From Methylothermaceae bacterium (GTDB lineage Bacteria > Pseudomonadota > Gammaproteobacteria > Methylococcales > Methylothermaceae), in assembly GCA_027024125.1 (NCBI GenBank), contig JALVSV010000412.1:1-10100 (forward strand): a stretch of DNA of 10,100 nt, read 5' to 3'. The translations under genes and the position numbers were made by a program. This document shows positions 1 to 6,331 of this stretch, piece by piece. Under the pieces are notes generated by a model. The model made no database searches. It saw nothing but the letters and a program-made list of their open reading frames with translations, and was not told where the DNA came from. How positions within the stretch are numbered: position 1 is the first letter of the stretch; every line of letters starts with the position of its first letter.

Positions 1-412
1 GTTCTTCCTTGGCCAGCGCTTTGATGGCTTCAAAGATCTTGCGTTGCAACTTTCCCAGTTCCTCATTACGTCGCAGGTTGAAATCTTCTCTAAACTCTTC
101 CTGAGCACGTTTGACCTCCCGCTGTTTTGACAGGATATCCCGCTCAAGTTTACGTCTTTCCGCATCACTCATCACTGCAGCATCCCTCGCCAACTTTTCT
201 TCAAGCTTTTTCAATTCCTTCTGTTGGGCCACGAGACGCTTGTCCCGCGGGGCAAATTCCTTTTCCAGACGTTTCTTGGCCTCGGCCGCTTGGGGTGCCT
301 GCTGCAGCACTTGAGCCACATTGACGAAACCTATTTTGATTTCCGCTGCTGTGACAGCGGATCCAAGCATCATTACCCCAGCGGTTGCAAAAATGAGAAA
401 ACGCATGTTCAT
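1..412 (-). CDS. skp: Periplasmic chaperone Skp/OmpH family (partial, 3' end outside window)
   Basis: Skp is a trimeric periplasmic chaperone that holds unfolded outer-membrane proteins after Sec export and delivers them to the BamA complex. I translated this reading frame directly: 137 codons are visible and no stop is reached before the window edge. It begins with a signal peptide (MNMRFLIFATAGVMMLGSA, then VTA, probable cleavage before AEIKIGFVN). The mature start, with IGFVN and a following 'VLQQAPQ' stretch, is typical of OmpH/Skp. Residues about 45 to 137 are almost entirely charged and alpha-helical, fitting the coiled-coil tentacles. The family is usually 160 to 175 residues long, so about 30 residues are missing. 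The ATG at 412 was chosen because AGGAG lies 7 bases upstream; a second in-frame ATG at 406 is less well placed. It lies 30 bases after bamA, the usual order, and is presumably co-transcribed with it. lpxD commonly follows, but that part is not visible. Confidence 0.93.
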   Translation of the reverse strand, partial: MNMRFLIFATAGVMMLGSAVTAAEIKIGFVNVAQVLQQAPQAAEAKKRLEKEFAPRDKRLVAQQKELKKLEEKLARDAAVMSDAERRKLERDILSKQREVKRAQEEFREDFNLRRNEELGKLQRKIFEAIKALAKEE

Positions 413-419
413 TCAATAA

Positions 420-424
420 CTCCT
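420..424 (-). promoter_or_regulatory. Ribosome binding site of skp
   Basis: The minus strand reads AGGAG followed by 7 bases and the ATG at 412. This strong Shine-Dalgarno match fixes the skp start. The surrounding 30-base gap between bamA and skp shows no hairpin or promoter, which supports co-transcription. Confidence 0.8.
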
Positions 425-442
425 AAAAGTTTTGTCTTAATT

Positions 443-2722
443 TCAAAAAGCAGATCCAAACGAGAACTGGAAGATTTGCTTGTCATCACCGCTCTTGGCA
501 TTGAGGGGCTGGGCCAGGCTTACCCGCAAGGGTCCAAATGGCGACAACCATTGAACCGAAATACCGGCGGAATAACGCAGTTCTCCAAACTTTATCTTAT
601 CCTCGAACACGTTACCAGCGTCCAGGAAAAGCCCCAATCGAAACGCAGAGCGCATTTCTTCATCCAGGAAAGGGACCGGAAAAAACAACTCTGCACTGCC
701 CACGAGCTTGACCGATCCACCAAACGGATCATTGTTGGAATCCCTCGGACCCAGGGTATTCTGCCGGAACCCACGGACGGATCCAATTCCGCCGGCAAAG
801 AAGTGCTCGAAAAATGGCAGGGAATCGGTTTTCCCATATCCATCCCCATAAGCGACATCCCCACGCAAGGAAAAGATGAGGTCTTTGGCCCAGGGGAAAT
901 AAAGCTGCCCTCGATACCGCGCCTTGTAATATTGAAGATCGCTGAAGGGAAACGATCCCTGCAGGGACAGGGTATGACGCATCCCTTTTGTCGGAAACAC
1001 GGCCTTGTCCAGAGAATTGTGGGCCCAGCCCAACGACAGATTCATCACACTATACGTCTTGCCCTGCTGATCGACGAAATCCTTGATTTCGTCTGAAGTA
1101 TTGCTGCTGGTCTTGAGCTTGGTGTATTCGTAATCAAGATTGCCATTGAGACGGTTGTGTTCGTCCCATGGCAGGCTCAAATTGACCCCTGCCCTGGCAG
1201 AGTCGGTGGTGTAATTGGCGATATTCGCTGCATTCGCATCAATACTGCGATAACTCAAATCAAACCCTCCTCCGATACCATCCATGGTCAGATAAGGATT
1301 GTAATAAGCCACTCTGTAAATGGTGGAAACCTGGCTGTTATTGAACTCGAAGGACACCCGTTTACCGGTGCCAAGAAAATTGTTTTGGGAAACGCTGGCA
1401 TTGAAGATCAGGCCCTGTACTTGTGAGAAACCTATACCAGCACTGAGATTTCCTGAGGGTTGCTCAGTCACCGTATAATCCACATCTATCTGGTCCAAAG
1501 TACCGGGAACAGCAGGTGTTTCCACGTTGGTTTCTTTGAAAAAACCCAATCTTTGCAGGCGGTTCTTGGACTTTTCTATCTTGGAAGTAGAAGCCATTGC
1601 ATCTTCCATCTGCCGCATCTCGCGCCTGATGACTTCATCCTGGGTGCGTGAATTCCCTTTGATGTGAATTCTGCGGATATAGATCCTGCGCCCAGGCTCG
1701 ACAAAAAAAGTCAGTTTGACGGTTTTGGTCTCATCATCGATCTCAGGCACCATATTGACATTGGCAAAAATATACCCGTCGTCCCCCAGACGGGCGCTAA
1801 TGGCTTCGATCGTATCCGTGGCGCGTCGTCGGGAAAACACTTCCCCAGGCCCAAGCTGGAACAGCGGTATCAGTTCCTCCGGAGGGACGATCAACTTACC
1901 GGTCAGCTTGACTTCCCTAAGCGTGTAAATATCTCCCTCTTTGATGTTGACGGTGATATAGATGTCCCGTTTGTCCGGAGTGATTGCCACCTGGGTAGAT
2001 TCGATATCGAACTTAAGGTATCCCCGGTCCATATAGAAGGAGCGCAGACGCTCCAGATCAGCCGCAAGCTTCTGTTTGGCATATTGATCATTCTTGGTAT
2101 AAAAGGACAGCCAACCGGTCGTACCAAGCTCGAATTGCTTCAGCAAGGTAGCATCGTCGAAAGCATGGTTGCCGATGATGTTGATCCGTTTGATTTTGGC
2201 TGCCCGTCCTTCCGCAATTTTGATATCGATTGCACGGCGGTTCTGGGTGATCTTGGTAACCTCGGTCTTGATCTCCACTCCATATTTACCGTGGCTGAAA
2301 TATTGCCGTCTCAGCTCGTTTTCGACTTTCTCCAACAACCTGCGATTGAACACCCTGCCTTCGGCCAATCCTATACCTTCAAGCGCCTTGAGCAGGTCAT
2401 CGGTTTTGATGTCCTTATTCCCTTCGATCCTGATCCCGGCGATATAGGGTCGCTCGGTCACATCCACGATAAGGACGTTCCCGTCCCGAAGCAGCCTTAC
2501 ATCCTTGAAAAACCCACTACGATACAATGCACGTATAGCAGTCGCCGCCGTTTCCTCATCCACCACATCCCCTGGTTTGACAGGCAACACATTGTACACG
2601 GTGCCGGCTGTCACCCGATCCAGACCGCGCACACGGATGTCTTCGACCACGAACGGCTCCAGTGCCAGACAGGCGCATACCCAAAGCAAGGCAAGCCAGC
2701 AGAACGACCTCAAGCCCTTCAT
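443..2722 (-). CDS. bamA: Outer membrane protein assembly factor BamA (Omp85/YaeT)
   Basis: BamA is the essential core of the BAM complex, which folds and inserts beta-barrel proteins into the outer membrane. From the ATG at 2722 it has 759 residues, close to the family size (about 750 to 810). A signal peptide (MKGLRSFCWLALLWVCACLA, residues 1-20) is followed by five POTRA domains at roughly 24-92, 93-172, 175-265, 266-345 and 348-422. Each ends in the typical 'G-x-Y/F ... I-x-V' strand pattern. The 16-strand barrel spans about 425-759. It contains the conserved loop-6 VRGF motif (residues 649-652, in GIGSVRGFRQ) and ends in phenylalanine, the signature recognised by the BAM machine. The reading frame stays open for 45 codons upstream, but that part overlaps phoU and would put non-signal sequence ahead of the signal peptide, so it is rejected. 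AGGG lies 9 bases before the chosen ATG. The mature part has no cysteine; all three cysteines are in the signal peptide. Upstream phoU takes the place usually held by rseP. Confidence 0.97.
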   Translation of the reverse strand: MKGLRSFCWLALLWVCACLALEPFVVEDIRVRGLDRVTAGTVYNVLPVKPGDVVDEETAATAIRALYRSGFFKDVRLLRDGNVLIVDVTERPYIAGIRIEGNKDIKTDDLLKALEGIGLAEGRVFNRRLLEKVENELRRQYFSHGKYGVEIKTEVTKITQNRRAIDIKIAEGRAAKIKRINIIGNHAFDDATLLKQFELGTTGWLSFYTKNDQYAKQKLAADLERLRSFYMDRGYLKFDIESTQVAITPDKRDIYITVNIKEGDIYTLREVKLTGKLIVPPEELIPLFQLGPGEVFSRRRATDTIEAISARLGDDGYIFANVNMVPEIDDETKTVKLTFFVEPGRRIYIRRIHIKGNSRTQDEVIRREMRQMEDAMASTSKIEKSKNRLQRLGFFKETNVETPAVPGTLDQIDVDYTVTEQPSGNLSAGIGFSQVQGLIFNASVSQNNFLGTGKRVSFEFNNSQVSTIYRVAYYNPYLTMDGIGGGFDLSYRSIDANAANIANYTTDSARAGVNLSLPWDEHNRLNGNLDYEYTKLKTSSNTSDEIKDFVDQQGKTYSVMNLSLGWAHNSLDKAVFPTKGMRHTLSLQGSFPFSDLQYYKARYRGQLYFPWAKDLIFSLRGDVAYGDGYGKTDSLPFFEHFFAGGIGSVRGFRQNTLGPRDSNNDPFGGSVKLVGSAELFFPVPFLDEEMRSAFRLGLFLDAGNVFEDKIKFGELRYSAGISVQWLSPFGPLRVSLAQPLNAKSGDDKQIFQFSFGSAF

Positions 2723-2774
2723 GCGGTTCGGCCCTGGCTCATACCTTCGGTAAAAAAGGTGAAAATTGAAATGG

Positions 2775-3488
2775 CTATTGTCTGACTTCCTTTTCCAACT
2801 GTTCCAGGCTGATATGACGAACATCCTTGCCCTTGACCAAATAGATGAGATATTCACAAATATTGCAGCTGCGATCGCCTATCCGCTCCAGGGATCGCGC
2901 TGACCACATGATATCCAGTGAGACAGGAATACTTCGGGGGTCTTCCATCATGTAAGTAATCTGCTGACGGATGATACTTTCATATTCCTTGTCGACAGTC
3001 TTGTCCTCCTCAACCACCTTCAGAGCCAGATCAACGTTGATTCGGGCAAAGGCGTCCAAGGCATTATGCAACATAGCCCGCACTTGAATTGCAAGCTGTT
3101 CCAGTTCACTGAGCTGGTTGGTCTTTGGATAGCGGGTACTGAGGTCTAGTGATTGTCGAGCAATGCGGCGGGCTTCATCCCCAATACGTTCAAGATCGGC
3201 AATGGTCTTGATCACTGCCAGCACCAAGCGGAGATCCCGAGCCGCCGGTTGTCGCCTGGCGAGAATCTCGGTGCACTTCTCATCAATCTCCACTTCCATG
3301 GAATTGACCCTGTAATCGTTGTCGATGACTTCGTCGGCCAGATTGACGTCATTTTCCAGCAGGGCCTTGACCGCATTGGCCACCTGCTCTTCAACCAGGC
3401 CTCCCATCACCAAAACCCGATGACGGATATGCTCCAGCTCTTGCTCGAATTGTTTAGAGATGTGGTGATGAACCGATTCTTCCGGCAT
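2775..3488 (-). CDS. phoU: Phosphate signalling complex regulator PhoU
   Basis: PhoU is a cytoplasmic all-helical protein that links the Pst phosphate transporter to the PhoR/PhoB two-component system and damps phosphate uptake and Pho signalling. From the ATG at 3488 it has 237 residues, close to the E. coli length of about 241. Two tandem three-helix PhoU domains can be seen. Each carries the metal-binding signature: E100-R-IGD-EARRIA in the first half, and E201-R-IGD-RSCNICE (201-212) in the second. The start region MPEESVHHHISKQFEQEL is typical of the family. An upstream in-frame TTG at 3515 would add nine atypical residues (PGPWGGQR) and lacks a ribosome binding site, so it was not used. 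No pst, phoB or phoR gene is present in the window. phoU appears to be the first gene of a phoU-bamA-skp operon, 52 bases ahead of bamA, with its own promoter. Confidence 0.95.
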   Translation of the reverse strand: MPEESVHHHISKQFEQELEHIRHRVLVMGGLVEEQVANAVKALLENDVNLADEVIDNDYRVNSMEVEIDEKCTEILARRQPAARDLRLVLAVIKTIADLERIGDEARRIARQSLDLSTRYPKTNQLSELEQLAIQVRAMLHNALDAFARINVDLALKVVEEDKTVDKEYESIIRQQITYMMEDPRSIPVSLDIMWSARSLERIGDRSCNICEYLIYLVKGKDVRHISLEQLEKEVRQ

Positions 3489-3495
3489 ACGTTGA

Positions 3496-3502
3496 CCCCC
3501 CC
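3496..3502 (-). promoter_or_regulatory. Ribosome binding site of phoU formed by a G7 tract
   Basis: Seven consecutive G bases on the minus strand lie 7 bases upstream of the phoU ATG (3488). This is the only purine-rich Shine-Dalgarno-like element available and it supports that start over the upstream TTG. A homopolymeric ribosome binding site is unusual, because its length, and so its spacing to the start codon, could change by replication slippage. Confidence 0.55.
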
Positions 3503-3503
3503 A

Positions 3504-3528
3504 TGGACCAGGCAAAAAATTTGGACCA
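3504..3528. repeat. Direct repeat of TGGACCA flanking the predicted phoU transcription start
   Basis: TGGACCA occurs twice in the same orientation, at 3504-3510 and 3522-3528, with starts 18 bases apart. One copy touches the -10 box and the other lies in the leader. The arrangement could be an operator for a dimeric regulator, but seven-base repeats also arise by chance. Confidence 0.25.
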
Positions 3529-3556
3529 TTTTATGCCCTTCACCAAGGTTTCTCAA
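3528..3556 (-). promoter_or_regulatory. Sigma-70-type promoter for phoU-bamA-skp
   Basis: On the minus strand TTGAGA (3556-3551, 5 of 6 matches to the -35 consensus) is followed by exactly 17 bases and TAAAAT (3533-3528, 5 of 6 matches to the -10 consensus). Transcription would start near 3521, giving a leader of about 33 bases before the phoU ATG. The -35 box begins at the base after the prsT stop codon (3557-3559), so this is the first promoter available to phoU. I see no Pho box and no sigma-54 element here. The call rests on sequence pattern only. Confidence 0.6.
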
Positions 3557-6322
3557 TCAACGTATCAAAGAATCCAGCAGTTGTCGGGCCTGTTCCCGTT
3601 CTGGAAAATTTGGATATTCCTTAAGTAGCCGTTTCAGTGCTTTGGCCGCTTCTTCTTTTCTTCCCACTTTGTTCAGCGCTTCTGCCAAATGCAACTTGAT
3701 TGCCGGGATATGAGGCGCTTTCACCGCCGATTCCTGCAACATCCTCAATCCATCCTCGACACGCCCGTTGTGCACATAGATCCACCCAACGGTATCGAGC
3801 ACTTCCGGCTTGTCCATTCCCAATTCGGCAACACGTTCTGCTGTCTCCATCGCCCTGGGATCGGAGTTTTCGAAGTACAACCAGGCCAAATTATTCAAGG
3901 TCAGGACATTGTTGGGTTGTAGGGCCGAGACTTTTTCATAGGCAAAGACTGCTTTCTCGTTTCTTTTCTCCGCCTGAGATCCCATCGCCAACATCAACCA
4001 ACTGCCGGCATCACCAGGGGATTTTTCCAACCATGACTCCAAAACGGCCCTCCCCTTGTCGGTTTCACCTACTTTACGGTACAGTTGATACAGCCGCTGT
4101 GCCGCCACCCGTGAAGGCATAATTTCGTAGGACTTCTGATAAGATTGAATCGCTTGTTTGAATCTTTGCCTGGCAAGGTCTACTTCACCTTGCAGAAAAT
4201 AGCCTGCGGCGATGTCCGGATACTGAGCCTGGATTTTTTTGGCGCCTGCCATGGCTTCGTCATAGCGTTTTTGTTTCAACAACACCCTAACCCGGTTAGA
4301 AATGGCAGGAAGAAAGTTGTCTTGTAGATTCAGCGCCTCTTCCCAGGCATCAAGGGCTCCTGCATCATCTTGGTTTCTCTCCAAGGCCAACGCGAGGAAA
4401 TGCCAGACCAAAGGAGTTTCCGGACTAAGCAAGGTCAATTTCCTGAAGGTGGCTACTGCCGAGGCAGCCTGGTCTGCGGCCAATTGAGCCTGGCCCAAAA
4501 GTTGATAAGCAAGGGGGTTTGTCCCGTGGTTTTCAATCTGGGTCCTTGCAATACTCAGGGCTTTCAAGGCATCTCCGGTGGCCAGATAATAACGCACCAG
4601 GATAGAAGCGGGCTCGAAGGCATCAGGATGTCGGTCGATGGCCTGTTGCAGATATGACACCATCTGTTTGGTGTCATGACGTGCCTTGGCTACTTGGGCC
4701 AACCCCACCAAAGCGGTCACGTCCCCTGAACGATTGTCCAGCACATGGCGGTAATATTTTTCAGCTTCCTCCAAATCCCCCTGATATAACTTCAATTTCG
4801 CCAGATTCAAGGCTGCTGTCAGAAATTCCGGGTAGTCGGTCAACAGGTGTTTCCAGGTTTGCTCTGCCTTATCGGTTTCACCCATTGCCATATAGGTACT
4901 AGCAATCAAATTGAGTGGCATTGGGCTGTCTGGCATCCTTTTCGCCAGCTTCTGGGCGGTTTCCAACGCCTGTTGGTATTTTTTCTGCTTGATTTGTGCG
5001 AGTACGAGCAACACTTCGGCCTGCAGCACGCCCTGTTTCAGTTCGATGGCCTGCTCAAGATGTCCCTCGGCCTTGGCAAGATTCCCCGAAGCAAGCTCTC
5101 CCAGTCCCAATTGGGCCTGGATGGCCGCCACGTCAGGCGCCAACTTCGCTGCCTCGGTCAGGGCTTCGGTACCCGCATCGAACTGGCGGTTCTGCAGATA
5201 GGCACTGCCGAGCAAGGCAAGATACTGTGGATCCTCCCCGTATTCATGTCTATATGGCTCCAACAGAGATACTGCTTCTCGGGGTTGTTTAAGCTTCATT
5301 TTGACCGCAGCCAAGATCTTGGCTACCGGGAAGGAATGGGGCAACTGACGATGGCTATCCTCGAGATATTTATCTGCGGTTTTCAGATCATTCTGCAAAT
5401 AAGCGATGACTCCAAGCATCGTTAACGTTTGTGCATGGTCTGGAATTTCATACAGGAGTTGTTCCAGGGCCGCTTTTGCTGCATCCAGGTTTTGCGCACG
5501 AAATTCCAGAAGGCCCCGCAAATATAGAGCCTGCGGATTGCCTTTGGCAATTTCATCAGCCTTGTCCAAATCTTTTCGAGCCTGGTCCAATTTTCCCTGG
5601 GCCACGTTTACCGCAGCACTTCCAAGCAACGCCTGGATCGCACGAGGCTGACGCTTCAGGACTTCCCGATAGAATTCACCTGCGGTCTCAAATTCATGTT
5701 TTTGCCGGTGGATTTCTGCCTGAAGCAAATAGGCCTCCACATTTTCAGGATCCAGCTCCAGCACCTTGGCAAGATGGTCAGAAGCCTCGCCGGGATGTCT
5801 TTCAAGCAAAGCCAGGCGGGCAAGCCCCAAATAGGCCGAGGGCTGATCAGGGTCAAGCTGTAAAGATTCCTCCAGGTCGGTCCTCGCCTCATCGTATCTA
5901 TTGAGCATCAGATTGGCCGAGGCTCTGAAAGCCAGGAGCTTGGATCTGACCTCTGGAGGTTGATCCTCATCGAAATGGATGTTGTCCAGGACCTTCCGTG
6001 GTTCATTATTCTTCAGATAAGCTTCAGCCAGTGACAACTGCCATTTGTCTGGTTCGATGCCAAGATCCCGCGCCCGCTCCAACTCCTTGACAGCGCCCGC
6101 TGTTTCACCCACTTGCAGATAGGCCCTGCCAAGTAACCATCTTGCTTCGCCATTTCGAGGCTGCTCACGAAGAAAGTTCTTCAGTTGTATGATGGCGGCC
6201 TTTTGCTCACCTTTACGCAGATATTCCCTGGCTTCATGAAGGAAGCGATCGGGATCTCCTGCCGTTGATACATTGATCATCAGGAAACAAAATAAAACTC
6301 CCAGCAAGCGCCTGATCGCCAT
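3557..6322 (-). CDS. prsT: PEP-CTERM/XrtA system TPR-repeat protein PrsT
   Basis: This is a 921-residue protein made almost entirely of tetratricopeptide repeats. Roughly 26 units of 34 residues can be traced, with typical cores such as AYLQVGETAGAVKELERA and LNNLAWLYFENSDP. Length, architecture and position after prsK-prsR match the PrsT family of PEP-CTERM/exosortase EPS loci. The molecular function of that family is unproven; a periplasmic scaffold for polysaccharide export or protein sorting is an inference. The N-terminus (MAIRRLLGVLFCFLMINV, then STA before GDPD) is a secretion signal. PrsT is often described as a lipoprotein, but the only cysteine here follows V-L-F, a poor lipobox, so signal peptidase I cleavage after STA looks more likely. 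The ATG at 6322 is preferred over a TTG at 6325, because AAGG then sits 7 bases upstream. The gene starts 9 bases after the prsR stop and is probably co-transcribed. No stop, frameshift or degraded repeat interrupts it. Confidence 0.88.
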   Translation of the reverse strand: MAIRRLLGVLFCFLMINVSTAGDPDRFLHEAREYLRKGEQKAAIIQLKNFLREQPRNGEARWLLGRAYLQVGETAGAVKELERARDLGIEPDKWQLSLAEAYLKNNEPRKVLDNIHFDEDQPPEVRSKLLAFRASANLMLNRYDEARTDLEESLQLDPDQPSAYLGLARLALLERHPGEASDHLAKVLELDPENVEAYLLQAEIHRQKHEFETAGEFYREVLKRQPRAIQALLGSAAVNVAQGKLDQARKDLDKADEIAKGNPQALYLRGLLEFRAQNLDAAKAALEQLLYEIPDHAQTLTMLGVIAYLQNDLKTADKYLEDSHRQLPHSFPVAKILAAVKMKLKQPREAVSLLEPYRHEYGEDPQYLALLGSAYLQNRQFDAGTEALTEAAKLAPDVAAIQAQLGLGELASGNLAKAEGHLEQAIELKQGVLQAEVLLVLAQIKQKKYQQALETAQKLAKRMPDSPMPLNLIASTYMAMGETDKAEQTWKHLLTDYPEFLTAALNLAKLKLYQGDLEEAEKYYRHVLDNRSGDVTALVGLAQVAKARHDTKQMVSYLQQAIDRHPDAFEPASILVRYYLATGDALKALSIARTQIENHGTNPLAYQLLGQAQLAADQAASAVATFRKLTLLSPETPLVWHFLALALERNQDDAGALDAWEEALNLQDNFLPAISNRVRVLLKQKRYDEAMAGAKKIQAQYPDIAAGYFLQGEVDLARQRFKQAIQSYQKSYEIMPSRVAAQRLYQLYRKVGETDKGRAVLESWLEKSPGDAGSWLMLAMGSQAEKRNEKAVFAYEKVSALQPNNVLTLNNLAWLYFENSDPRAMETAERVAELGMDKPEVLDTVGWIYVHNGRVEDGLRMLQESAVKAPHIPAIKLHLAEALNKVGRKEEAAKALKRLLKEYPNFPEREQARQLLDSLIR

Positions 6323-6331
6323 CAATCACCC

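Noticed and set aside
224..1096. A 290-codon open frame on the plus strand opposite the bamA barrel region and the start of skp.
   Set aside because: It crosses the bamA-skp boundary antisense to two genes with strong family signatures and has no domain-like sequence of its own.
2719..2742. A tiny upstream frame (MSQGRTA, stop overlapping the bamA start as ATGA) that might be a leader peptide.
   Set aside because: It has no properly spaced ribosome binding site (AAGG is one base from its ATG) and only seven codons, so it is probably chance.
1664..2785. A 373-codon open frame on the plus strand opposite bamA.
   Set aside because: It lies fully antisense to a clear BamA. Its translation shows no recognisable domain or secretion signal, and it reads as a shadow of the codon pattern of the real gene.
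2723..2857. An extended BamA N-terminus from a start at 2857.
   Set aside because: It would overlap the end of phoU by more than 80 bases and place 45 non-secretory residues before an evident signal peptide.
3511..3550. A possible terminator after prsT (CCTT-GGTG-AAGG hairpin and a T6 run further on).
   Set aside because: The stem has only four base pairs, and the T-run lies about 20 bases away and overlaps the predicted promoter start region. It does not form an intrinsic terminator.
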